Assembly: GCA_027625915.1 (NCBI GenBank)
Contig: JANTQA010000023.1
Coordinates: forward strand, 13,578,001 to 13,642,000
Source: Anaeramoeba flamelloides
Lineage: Eukaryota > Metamonada > Anaeramoebidae
Reading direction: 5' to 3'
Length of the DNA: 64,000 nt
Positions 54,385 through 64,000 of the stretch are shown here, piece by piece. Every line of letters begins with the position of its first letter. Position 1 is the stretch's first letter. The notes below the pieces were generated by a model, which saw nothing but the letters and a program-made list of their open reading frames with translations, did no database searches and had not been told where the DNA came from. The position numbers were made by a program, and so were the translations under genes.

Positions 54385-55190
54385 TCGTTTACTCTTATAC
54401 TATCATTTCTAATTATTACTTTTTATCAACAAACGATTTTATTTTCATATTGAAACGATCTCAAATTTTTTTTAATTTTTTTTAATTATTTTTTTTATAT
54501 TGTTGTTCTATGAAAACTTAATAGACAATTTTGCTTTAAGTGAAACAAAAAAATCAATCACTTTTCTGGTTGTCCATTTAAAAAAAAAAGATTTATGTAA
54601 GGTTCAATATACAATTCCACAATGATGAAAATATTGATTTATTCAAGAAACCGAATAAATAAAATCATTTATTTAACCAAACATATTAATATTTTTATAA
54701 GTATAAGAGTGATCTCTATCCTCATATAATATTTTTACATCCAACCAAAAAACGGAAATCAAAAAAATCAAAAATAAAAAAAAGAAAAAAAATCATTTAT
54801 TTTTTGATCATATATTTAAATTTAATAGAATTACTTCTTCTTTATTTTGTTTTATTGTTAATTCTTCGGTGAAAAACACCTATTTGAAAAATATTTTAAA
54901 ACATATTGCATTTTATTTCTAAAGTATTATTCAAAAAAAGAAAAAGACAATCCTATTTTCGTTCATTTCAACAAATTCTAGGTTCTGTTCAAGTCTATAA
55001 TATTATGTTTTTAATACATTTTTAAAATCATCAATTTTTTGATAACTTTATTTGATTTTTTTACAGTTGTTAAAACAATTTGTATAGGAAACTTTAATGT
55101 CCGTTTCAAAATAAAAAAGCACATTTCTTTTTTATATTATACCTATACATTAATCAATCAAAGTAAGTAACAATTAAAGTTTGTAAATAT
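54385..55190. other. AT-rich spacer, nothing recognised
   Basis: Low-complexity A/T sequence between the tRNA and an R2 copy. No frames or repeats noticed apart from short homopolymers. Confidence 0.45.
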
Positions 55191-55870
55191 AAACTATTTT
55201 TCAAAAATTTTAACTCACTTTATAATGTTAATGGGAGTTGTTTTGAGGGTATACCAGTATTCTTTACAAAAAATATTTTCCAAATTTTTGGATCAGAATC
55301 ATTTTTTCTAATTTTGCAAATTTTAGTTTTGCTTTTTCAAATTTTTGTTTTTCTTTTTAAAATTTTGTTTTTCTTTTTCTTTTTCTTTTTCTTTTTCTTT
55401 TTCTTTTTCTTTTTCTTTTTCTTTTTCTATTTCTTTTTCTTTTTCTTTTTTTTGAAAAATTTTTCTTTTTCTTTTTTTTTCTTTTTCTTTTTTTTTATAA
55501 GATCATGCCGAAAAAAAAGAGAGCTTCGAAAAGACATATAATCACTATGAAAATTGAGATTTTGTAATGTCTTTGAAAACGGATTTAATTATTCATAAAA
55601 ATTCTTGTTGTTCAACTTTTTTTCAGTGAAAGCTCAGTAATAAAAAATCCGTAATATTCATTTCAAATATTGTAACTCACTTTTTTTTAGTTTTTGGTTT
55701 TATTTGTGTTAATTTTTAATATATCAACTATTATAGATTTAGAATGACTTAAAAGCGAATTCCAACTTAGATTTAGTTATTAATTGTTCTTGAATACTAA
55801 AGGTTTTTTTTTTCTTCAATTTATTATTTCAGGTGAGTCACAATTTTTGAAAAAGAGTTTAGTATTTATT
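55190..55870 (-). repeat. Repeat family R2, copy d, with (TTTTTC)n expansion
   Basis: 'aactcactttataatgttaa', 'aaaaaatccgtaatattcat' and 'ttaatttattatttcaggtg' match the other copies. A (tttttc)n tract fills about 55345-55496. The minus-strand frame of copy a is broken here. Confidence 0.65.
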
Positions 55871-56319
55871 TCTTAAAGGTTTATTTTTAAAAATGGAATT
55901 CGAAAATGAAGGACTGAATTAGTAATTTTTTCTCAAAGAATAGAGTGAATTGACTTTAAGTGAAAAATATTCCCATCAAAAAAAAATTATCAATTAAAAA
56001 AATTTCAATAAATTACATCAATTCTCCTTACTAATTTAAATTATACTGAAAAAATCAAGGATTTTCCTGATAAAATTGATTTTAACTTAGGTTTACTATT
56101 AGACTGTAAATTAGATTTTTTGTTGGAACAAGAAAGAATAAAATTATGGATTAAATTTTGAAACACAATTAAAGAGTTTGGGCAAATATTATTCTGATCA
56201 TGGTACTATTTATTTTTATAGGTTATCATAAAAAAAAAGCAATTCTGATTTTTTCAAAATTTTAACCTTATTTTTCTTTTCTTTTTGTTGTTATTATTTA
56301 GAGTTTTTTTTTTTTTTTT

Positions 56320-56990
56320 GATTTCAAAAATGCAACCCTCCCTCTTTAATATCTGAAATATTATTCATTGTTTTTACTTGGTTTGATAAAAATCTTTGAT
56401 AAATTGAATTTTGAAAGTAAATTTGTTATAAAAATGTTTTGATATATAATTATAAATGGTAATGGGGCGAGATGTTCAAGGTTATATTTTAATTGTGTTC
56501 ATACAAGTCAACAGAATAAAAAAAAATTACCAAAATAGGTTTTTATTGAATTATTATTTTTATCATAATTGATTTAAAAAATTTTATTTTGAAATGTGAT
56601 ATTTTATGATTTTTCTCAAAACAAAAGAAAAGATTTGGTTATAATATACATCTTCTCTTCTCTATTTTTTTTTTTTTTTGGTTTAAAATTTGATTAATTT
56701 CAAGTATATGAGAATATTTAGGGATCCAAAACCAAATTTAATAAAAAGTAAATTTACTCAAACAAAAAAAATGTTGAAAAAATTAAAGATTTCCTCTCTG
56801 ATTCATTTTAAGTTGGTTTTCATTTTCACAAATTAAATTAAGAATGATATTTTAATTTAGAATTCTCAATATCTTGTGAGAAAATATAATATCTTTCAGT
56901 CCTACCCCAAACAACATTTTCAAATCCGAGATTTTAAAATTATTACCCACTTCCTTAAAAATTCTATCTAGTTAAACCCCAAAAAAGTAT
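56320..56990 (+). repeat. Repeat family R1, copy c
   Basis: 'ggtttgataaaaatctttga', 'ggtaatggggcgagatgttc' and 'gggatccaaaaccaaattta' align colinearly with copy a at 60-700. Confidence 0.7.
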
Positions 56991-57254
56991 TAAAAAAATT
57001 ATTTATTTATTTAGAAAAAGGATTAATTAAAAAAAATTAAATCAAATAAAAAAAAGAGAAGAAGAAAAATAATTAAAATATATATAAATAATAAATTTAT
57101 AATTTACATGACAAAATTAAAAAACATTCACTGTCGTTAGTTTTCCAGAATTTGAAAGAATTGAGTAGTATCAAAAGATTTTACCAAAATATTTCTAAAC
57201 TTGAAAAATCTCAATTTATTTTTTTTTTCAAATTTTCATTTTATTTCTCAAATT

Positions 57255-57605
57255 AAAAAAAATTGTAGTTAGTTTTTCTTGTGTTTTCTGTTTATTTGGA
57301 AAATAAATACCTTTTCGTTAGGTTTTTTTGAGTTTTATATTTATTTGTGAAAAGTGATAGGTTTTTTTAAGGTTTTCTATTTCATTTAGAAAATCTATTG
57401 ATTTTCCAAATATTTCAAAAAGTAAAAAAAAACATATAACACTTAAAAAATAAAATAGAAAAGTAAAAAAAACCTAGAACACTTCACAAACAAATAGAAA
57501 ACCCAAAAAAACCAAACGAAAATCAATATATTTTCCAAATAAAATAGAAAACCTCAAAAAAAAACCTAGAACAAATCACAAATAATATAGAAAACCCCAA
57601 TAAAA
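57255..57605. repeat. R6 palindromic minisatellite, copy c
   Basis: The left half has units like 'cgttaggtttttttgagttt' and 'ttttctatttcatttagaaa'; the right half is their complement ('aaaaacctagaacacttcac', 'aaatagaaaacccaaaaaaa'). The junction is around 'attgattttcc' at about 57400. About 350 bp in all. Confidence 0.7.
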
Positions 57606-57632
57606 CCTAGGTACTTGACGGTACTTAAATAT

Positions 57633-57660
57633 ACCCCCCCCTGCATACACAGGGGGGTTA
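57633..57660. repeat. C7/G6 hairpin
   Basis: 'cccccccctg' pairs with 'caggggggt' around a short 'catacac'-type loop. Striking in an otherwise ~80% A+T region. Confidence 0.7.
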
Positions 57661-58089
57661 AAATATACAGTTCTCTTAACACTTCCTTTGACTCTCAAAC
57701 ATACTCTTATATCTTACTGTTGCTCAAACACAATATTGGATAGTATTTTAAATATTCAACGTAATATAATTCAATTTTGAATTTCTATACAATTCTCTTT
57801 GAATAAATTGATAAATAGGGAATCGAATTAGAAACAATTTTTTTCCTATTTTTTTTTCAATTTAAAGGTAGAGCCATTTCAGTTGAGAAATAATTTTTTC
57901 TGAAATGGAAAAAAATTCACATTATTTTGTGAGTATTTATAATAAACAATTTGAAAACAAACCAGCATACATGATGTACCATCGATCCCAAAAAAAATAA
58001 TAAAGGAAAATCGAAGATATTTTTGAAAAAAAATCCCAGGGGTACCACCCAATTTTTAATTTAAATCCTTAAAAAGAAATACTTTTGAA

Positions 58090-58900
58090 TTCAGCTGTAT
58101 TGGTTTCTAAGTTTCATTCTTTTGGACTTTTTAAGATCTTTTAGATTTATTCTTTTATTGTTTTCATTTCTAAAATGAGCTATTTTATCTCAAGAATATT
58201 ACAAAACTCTTCCATATTTAGACATTATCCGTTCCAAAATAACCCCAAATTACATAAAAATTAATTCAGTGATTTTGTATGAAAGAAATTAATTTGTTTC
58301 AAATCAAATAAAGTTTAGCATTTGGAAAAAGATAATAAATAAAAAAAATATTTTTTAAGGAAAGATTTAGATTTGATAAAACCAGTGATCATCATTTACA
58401 ATTTTTTATTAATTACATTTTTTTTATTAAGTACTTTAATTTAGTTATTTTAAATTTTGATTATTTTTAGTCTGGAAACTTATTTTTTTTTTTATTATTT
58501 ATATTTTTTGTAATTGAAATATCCTTTTAACCTTTATTTATTTCTTGAATTTTGTAAAAGGGTTTATCTGATTTTTTTTTGCAAAATTATATTTTTTCGC
58601 GTTTACAAACAGCCATTTTTTTTTTTTTTTTATTTGAGCTTAGTTAATTTTAGATCTTGTGAATTTTCTTTTGATATTATTTAACTATTTTTCAATATTA
58701 GAAGTGCACTTTCACAATACTTTTTTTTTGGTTTCAAGTCACTCCTTGACTATGGCGCCAATCCGCAGTAAATAACACGAACATTAAGAAACCATCCACA
58801 AACGAATATATCGTTTAATTGTTCTATTAAAAATCAATTTTATACTGTCTTCAATGTTTATAATATGTGTGGATGAAAAAACACGGAATTGAAAAAAAAA
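58090..58900 (+). repeat. Repeat family R3, copy c
   Basis: Colinear with copy a over ~800 bp, including the right-end block 'caagtcactccttgactatgg', 'cattaagaaaccatccacaa' and 'gttctattaaaaatcaattt'. A further R3-end fragment ('ccttgagtttggaag', 'gtcacttaactctg') lies at about 60080-60180, beyond the R4 copy, as if R4 had landed in or next to R3. Confidence 0.65.
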
Positions 58901-59211
58901 ATATTTGATACTCTAGTAGTGAAAAAATACCCAACATGAAAAAAATCCCTGACAAGATTTTTAATTAGAATATTGGGAAAATTGTTGTTTAAGTGTTGTG
59001 TAATTTCTTTTACTTAAAATCAAAGTCTATTTTTTAAGAATCAAACTTTTAAAATTATAACTCACCCACTGATTAGAATAATGATTAATGTAATTACACT
59101 TGTTCAAAACACCATGCAATCAATCAAAAAACAAGAATAAAAATCATTATTTTCCAAAATCTTGTAAAACTCGAAATTTTTTTTGAATAAAAGTTGATCT
59201 AAACTAAATTT

Positions 59212-59404
59212 CATAATACATGCCCCCCTTTTTTTTTACTTTTTTTTACCTTTTTTTATTTTATTTTGATGAAAAAAAAATATTTCTAGTGTATATAACC
59301 GAATATTAAAATAAGAATTTTTTTATTATCATAGATAACTTTAATTTGATAAAAATATTCATTTTTAAAATTTGATTTTTAATGGGCTAATGATTTTGAA
59401 ATAT
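59212..59404. mobile_element. TGGGCC-ended repeat, copy 1 (nested in R4c)
   Basis: Ends 'tttcataatacatgcccc' and 'atgggctaatgattttgaaa'; the body has 'aaccgaatattaaaataaga' and 'atagataactttaatttgat', matching the copy at 59722-59915. The left end is decayed. Confidence 0.5.
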
Positions 59405-59573
59405 AAACTAAAATTCAAAATAAATGGCCCACCTTATATTTCAATTTTGAATTGCTTTTGTATCGTTTTGAAGTTTTTCCTCTCACAATGAAAAGTTTGC
59501 AAATAAATCATTTTTTCTCTTTTTTATTTTTTCAAAAGTGTTTTGTTAAAATGGAAAATGAAAATGAAAAAAT

Positions 59574-59681
59574 TTGAAAGAAGTAACAGATGAATTAATG
59601 GAAAAATTGGTTTCAAATATGACAAAGAGATTAGATTTAGTTATTCAAAGGGAAGGAGAATCGATAAATGGGTTTTATTAA
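59574..59681 (+). pseudogene. Captured coding fragment between nested repeats
   Basis: A 35-codon open stretch with protein-like sequence (KEVTDELMEKLVSNMTKRLD, then LVIQREGESINGFY) ending at TAA. It has no usable ATG in frame. It lies between two TGGGCC-ended repeats inside R4 copy c, which suggests an exon piece carried or stranded there. No family recognised. Confidence 0.3.
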
Positions 59682-59721
59682 TTTTTAAAAAAATTTTTTT
59701 TCATGTAATGCTTCATTCAAA

Positions 59722-59915
59722 ATAAATGGCCCAATTTTTTTTAAAATTTTTTTTAACTTTTTTTAAACTATTTTTTGAAGAAAGACAAAGACCCCTGGAG
59801 TAGTGAACCAAATACTAAAATAAAAATTTTGATATTATAATAGATAACTACAAGTATTAAAAATATTTTTCTTTAAATTTTGATTTTTGATGGGCCAATG
59901 ATTTTGAATGATAGT
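59722..59915. mobile_element. TGGGCC-ended repeat, copy 2 (nested in R4c)
   Basis: The left end 'attcaaaataaatggcccaa' and right end 'atgggccaatgattttgaat' are inverted repeats (~20 bp). Same body as copy 1. Confidence 0.6.
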
Positions 59916-60446
59916 TTAGTTTACTTTGGCTACCAAACAATTATTTGAGTATTCATTAGACAGCCTACTTTTATGAACTTTAGGTGGGTTTATTGCTAGT
60001 CTCATAAAAAAATCTTGTCAGGGAATTTTTTTTATGTTGGATATTTTTTTCACTACTCTATATTAAATATCTTTTTTCATGGCAAGGCACACCTTGAGTT
60101 TGGAAGAAATCCATTGCCAGTCACTTAACTCTGTATTTTATTTTATTTATCGATAAACATAGCCTGTAATTTATTCTATTTCTTGAGTATTATTAGACCT
60201 TTATTATTTTCATTTGCAAAAGTTTAATTTTGTATTTCAACTATCAGAAACCAAAATCATTATTATTTCTTGTTTCTTTGATGCTTATACGTTCAATTAA
60301 TGTTGTTGGTATTCTTGAAAAAAGAAACACCGGTTTTAATTTTCAAACCCTTATATTTACCCCATTCGTCTAGGGCTATTTTAATGAGAATACAAAATCC
60401 AAAAAGATTCACAAAAATATTTATTTTTTATAATTTACCCTTGAAA

Positions 60447-63400
60447 ATGTTTGCTTATGGTTACCCAGAATTGATTAGCATTGCAAACAAAACAGCAAAT
60501 AGAATAATACCAAGCCCACAATCTGATTACACTCTAGTTCTTTTCCAAAATTGTGCCGAATTGTGGTACTTTCACCGTATCAAACTCAAAATATGTGATT
60601 TACCAACACCAACAAAGGGATGGTCTGGCGAATTAGTGGGCGGCAATTGGCTTACTGGGCAAAGGTTTGTAATTATTTCAACAAGTGGGATGATTTACTT
60701 TTATCAAATTAATCGTGTTAACCAGCCCTTTTTTAAGAAGGATCATTTTTCAAAAACCGATTTGGTTTCCAGTATACATTTGGTTGAAGCAAATTATTTG
60801 TCAAGTTTACATTTACCAAACACACGCACTATTCGATCTGTTGTAAGTTTACCAACTGCTGAATTAATTGTCACAGATGATGAGTCTAATATAATTATTA
60901 TTGATAGGTTTGGAAATCTCTTAAATAAAATAAATTTTTGGGAAACCTTTCATTTCTTTCAAAAAGAAAAACTAAACAAAAAAACAAAACAAGAAGAAAC
61001 ACAAACAAAGGAGTCAAAAAAGGTCAAAAATCAAGATCAAGAACACGAAAATAAAAAAGAAGAACAACAAAAAGAAAAGGAAAGCGAAAAAGAACAACAA
61101 AAAGAACAAGAACAAGAAAAGGAAAAAGAACAAGAACAACAAAAAGAAAAAGAAAAAGAAAAAGAAAAAGAAAAAGAACAAAAACAAGAAAAAGAACAAG
61201 AACAAGAACAAGAACAAGAAAAAAATAAACAAGACAGAACCCAAATCACACACTTGGAGTATTCTCATAATATCAAAACACTTTGTGTAATTACAGCAAA
61301 TAACAATTGTTATATTCTTCGGTTGAAATTAACAAGTAGATTAAAAGAAATAAGTTATGATAGCATTCAAGATTTTACAGAACTTGAAAAGGTCAAAGGC
61401 ATGTGCACAGCCTTTTTACTTGTCCCCAAGGAAAGGTTTGTAGCTGTTGGCACAAAACAGGGGGAGGTGTGTATCTATTTTTTACCAAAAAGCCGGATCG
61501 ACAGGATTGAAAATTATCAGGTCTTTTCTTTATCTGGCTGGGAATTAGACAAATCAGTTTTAGGTTCTGTTTCTTGTTTAAGTTGGGTTTCCATTGGGAA
61601 GTCTTTAGCGATTGGATATTCGTTAAGGGGTGTTTCTGTTTTTTCATTATTCGGGACAAGGACGTTTTGCAGTATCACTTTAAACAGCTCAACGTGTTCA
61701 ACATTTACGGACAAAGAACAAAAGGAAACGATTAGCCTTTTTAATAACAACAAAAACGAACCATTTTCCAAGGGTGTCAAGGATCTGTGTTGGCTGAATT
61801 CGGGGCATTCCCTCTTTATAATAGGCAAGGATTACAAATTAATTCGCATTTCGTTTGTTTATAAGCTATTAAATAATTCGAGTCTCTATTTAATAAATGA
61901 TCAATCCTTAAATTTGCTTTATAGTGATAACACTTTATTCATATTGCCACCAATAAATGAAGAAACTTTTGTTATAAATAATAAAAACCATTCCAATGAT
62001 TATGAGATAAAGAATGACAATGACAATGACAATGAAAATGAAAATGTGCAAAAGAATGGTAATGATGAAAATTTATATTTGAATAATAGAAAGTGGCAGC
62101 CAATAAGACTGCCATTGGATTATTTAAAAAAATTCTGGCCGATTAGAATTGTTAACTACGACTATTATTCAAATTCTATAGTTATTGCAGGCTCGTATGG
62201 CTTTCTGGTATATAATTATTATTTAAAAAAATGGAAATTATTTAATAATGAAAATCAAATGAAAAAAATTAAGGCGTTTGGCATTGGGATTTATAAAAAA
62301 TTAATTATCATTTTAAATAAAAAAATTGAAAAAAGGCAATATCAAATATTAATTTTTTCAAGTAATGATCTTGATTATTTAAAAGGTGAAACTCAAATTG
62401 AGGAGAATAATATCCAGTTTTTCCAATTTACTTTCCCGTATATTTATTTTATTTATTCAAATAATAAGGTGTCCATATACAAAATAATTGGCAAGGGTCA
62501 AATATCAGAATCGGACAATTTAAATCATTGGTTTGAAATTAAACATGAAAGGGCAATTGATTTTTCGTTTTTAAATATTAAAATTTCTGAAATTTTATTA
62601 ATTTTTCAAAAAAACAATAATAAATTGAAAAATGATTTACTAAATTGGGATTTATTGATTCTGACTATAAATAAAGAAATTGTTTTAATTTCTCTTAAAA
62701 ATTTGAAACTAAATAAATTGATGATTTCAAATGTTAATAAAATTTTAATACCTAGCAATAATAATAACCACAATGATCCAAACAACAACGAAAACAACAA
62801 CAACAAAAACAAAAATAAAAATAATTTCAATCTAAAAATTTATGATACTGAATCATCAATAACTTCTTGGTGGCTTTACTCCAATGCAAAATTAAATTTT
62901 CTATTTTTAAATAATTTAAATCAATTTCAAAATAATAATTTTAAAAGCTTTAAAGAATTTCCTAAAGAATTGTATCCTATTTCAATTTCTCAAAAAAAGT
63001 TTTTATTATTTAGTTTATTACAGCATACTATTATTAATACTAATTCAAAATTTCCATTTTATAATTTCATAACCAAAAGTTCACCTTATTTGCATGAATT
63101 TTTATTCTATTTATTTATAAATAAGGAAAATAATTTATTTATCAAAACTTGTAAAAAATTTTCAAATTCAAAATATTATTTATGGAGTGTTGAATTATTG
63201 CTAACAAATTTATTAGAAAATGAAATTCTGTTTCCTAATTTTTTAAATTTAATAAAATTAATACCATTATATTACCAAATTGTCATTAATTTTTCAAGAA
63301 AAATCGAACCAAAATACTGGGAGAGAGTATTTAAATTAATAGGCGACCCTGATTTTTTAATAAACGAAATCCTTTTAAAAAAGTCAAATATAAACCTAGC

Positions 63401-64000
63401 TTGTAATTTGTTCCCCATTGTTAAAGTTTTATCAACCAAAAAAACATATCGGGAAATAGGAATTTTATTATTAATTAATTCAATTTATATTGAAGATTTT
63501 CAAATAATAACCTCTTTATTAAGAATGTTAAAAAGTACCCTTGGTATTTTTACTATTAATGATAATACCAATAAAGATGGTAATAATAAGGGTAATAATA
63601 ATGATAACAACAACAACAATAATAATAATAACAATAACAATAATAACAAGAAGAAGAATAATAATAACAATAATATAAACAACAACGAAAACAACAACAA
63701 TAACAACTCGGGAAACAAAAATATAAAAAACAATATTGACAATAATCTATATAGTAGAGATAATTTAAAAACTAATAATGAATATCAATTTCTTTTAAAT
63801 GATCACGATCAAATAAAATTTTTAAAATTTTCAAAAATTTATTTAAAAAACAATCGAAAAGAATTAATAATAAAAAAAATTGAATTATTTGCTTTAAATT
63901 CTATAAAAAATATTGAAAAAAAATTTGAAAATGAAAATAAAAAAAATATTCAATTCTTTAAATTAATTGAACAAATTTTTGAAAAATATCTATTGTTATT
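60447..64000 (+). CDS. RIC1: RIC1 homologue, Rab6-type GEF subunit (3' end beyond window)
   Basis: One uninterrupted frame of 1184 codons runs to the window edge. RIC1 with RGP1 forms the exchange factor for Ypt6/Rab6 at the Golgi. The N-terminus (MFAYGYPELI, LVLFQNCAELWYFHRIKL, WSGELVGGNWLTGQRFVIIS, then SGMIYFYQI) matches the start of the RIC1 beta-propeller region, which supports the ATG at 60447; an in-frame ATG at 60384 would add 21 residues. Around residues 930-1030 is the RIC1-domain signature: IPLYYQIVINFSRKIEPKYW, ERVFKLIGDPDFLINEILLK, ACNLFPIVKVL, then a helical repeat IGILLLINSIYIEDFQIITS. Two low-complexity inserts stand out: a Lys/Glu/Gln-rich tract (residues ~180-265) and poly-Asn stretches (near nt 62755 and 63560-63720). 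The last helical part and the stop lie outside. Codon use shifts from balanced in the first 600 codons to extremely A/T-rich after. Confidence 0.9.
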   Translation, partial: MFAYGYPELISIANKTANRIIPSPQSDYTLVLFQNCAELWYFHRIKLKICDLPTPTKGWSGELVGGNWLTGQRFVIISTSGMIYFYQINRVNQPFFKKDHFSKTDLVSSIHLVEANYLSSLHLPNTRTIRSVVSLPTAELIVTDDESNIIIIDRFGNLLNKINFWETFHFFQKEKLNKKTKQEETQTKESKKVKNQDQEHENKKEEQQKEKESEKEQQKEQEQEKEKEQEQQKEKEKEKEKEKEQKQEKEQEQEQEQEKNKQDRTQITHLEYSHNIKTLCVITANNNCYILRLKLTSRLKEISYDSIQDFTELEKVKGMCTAFLLVPKERFVAVGTKQGEVCIYFLPKSRIDRIENYQVFSLSGWELDKSVLGSVSCLSWVSIGKSLAIGYSLRGVSVFSLFGTRTFCSITLNSSTCSTFTDKEQKETISLFNNNKNEPFSKGVKDLCWLNSGHSLFIIGKDYKLIRISFVYKLLNNSSLYLINDQSLNLLYSDNTLFILPPINEETFVINNKNHSNDYEIKNDNDNDNENENVQKNGNDENLYLNNRKWQPIRLPLDYLKKFWPIRIVNYDYYSNSIVIAGSYGFLVYNYYLKKWKLFNNENQMKKIKAFGIGIYKKLIIILNKKIEKRQYQILIFSSNDLDYLKGETQIEENNIQFFQFTFPYIYFIYSNNKVSIYKIIGKGQISESDNLNHWFEIKHERAIDFSFLNIKISEILLIFQKNNNKLKNDLLNWDLLILTINKEIVLISLKNLKLNKLMISNVNKILIPSNNNNHNDPNNNENNNNKNKNKNNFNLKIYDTESSITSWWLYSNAKLNFLFLNNLNQFQNNNFKSFKEFPKELYPISISQKKFLLFSLLQHTIINTNSKFPFYNFITKSSPYLHEFLFYLFINKENNLFIKTCKKFSNSKYYLWSVELLLTNLLENEILFPNFLNLIKLIPLYYQIVINFSRKIEPKYWERVFKLIGDPDFLINEILLKKSNINLACNLFPIVKVLSTKKTYREIGILLLINSIYIEDFQIITSLLRMLKSTLGIFTINDNTNKDGNNKGNNNDNNNNNNNNNNNNNNKKKNNNNNNINNNENNNNNNSGNKNIKNNIDNNLYSRDNLKTNNEYQFLLNDHDQIKFLKFSKIYLKNNRKELIIKKIELFALNSIKNIEKKFENENKKNIQFFKLIEQIFEKYLLL

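Larger units (their letters stand above)
58911..60060. mobile_element. Repeat family R4, copy c, with nested elements
   Basis: The ends 'ctctagtagtgaaaaaatac' and 'tttttttcactactcta' are inverted, followed inward by 'aaaaaatccctgacaagatt' and its complement. It is more than twice the length of copy a because other repeats (59212-59915) sit in its middle. Flanking TA bases are present. Confidence 0.65.

Noticed and set aside
55314-55541. Phe-rich frame over the (tttttc)n tract
   Set aside because: Pure microsatellite translation inside an R2 repeat.
61014-63742. Minus-strand frames of poly-Phe/Leu/Ser over the RIC1 gene
   Set aside because: They are antisense to the Lys/Glu/Gln and poly-Asn tracts of a clear RIC1 frame.

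Overview
This is a very AT-rich, gene-sparse stretch of a nuclear eukaryotic genome. Spliceosomal introns (GTAAGA, GTATGT, GTAAAA, GTAATT at donors, AG at acceptors), asparagine and Lys/Glu/Gln homopolymer tracts, a cytosolic-type tRNA-Leu and eukaryote-only families (YAK-type DYRK kinase, VPS9-domain protein, RIC1) point to an AT-rich protist of amoebozoan or metamonad style. Anaerobic fungi have a similar look and the species cannot be fixed from the sequence. TAA, TAG and TGA all behave as stops, so a ciliate code is not suggested.

Layout. 0-7.9 kb: dispersed and inverted repeats plus a weakly supported intron-containing gene on the minus strand (2.3-5.3 kb). 8-17.5 kb: a transposon graveyard with ten near-identical ~196 bp palindromic TA-flanked MITEs, a decayed Tnp2/Plavaka-like transposase gene broken by two of them, and an unusual cassette of short GC-rich hairpins at 12.6-13.5 kb. 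17.5-21.4 kb: repeats. 21.6-28.7 kb: a gene, probably split by one ~4.5 kb repeat-filled intron, carrying three copies of an unrecognised winged-helix-like domain with an LW signature. 28.9-31.1 kb: small coding pieces. 31.2-32.5 kb: an intronless VPS9-domain gene. 32.8-39.8 kb: repeats and AT-rich filler. 39.8-47.4 kb: an eight-exon YAK-type kinase on the minus strand with one 3.8 kb intron. 47.4-60.3 kb: repeats, AT-rich filler and a tRNA-Leu(AAG) at 54.3 kb. 60.4 kb to the end: a RIC1 homologue, open to the window edge.

Several repeat families recur across the window (called here R1 to R7 and F1), often next to each other, and most intergenic and long-intron sequence is made of them. The firmly identified proteins concern signalling (YAK kinase) and Rab GTPase activation (VPS9-domain protein for Rab5-type, RIC1 for Rab6-type). 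Nothing shows that these genes form a functional cluster. I saw no retrovirus-like, LTR or Polinton-like element. The most unusual items are the hairpin cassette, the LW-domain protein and the MITE burst.
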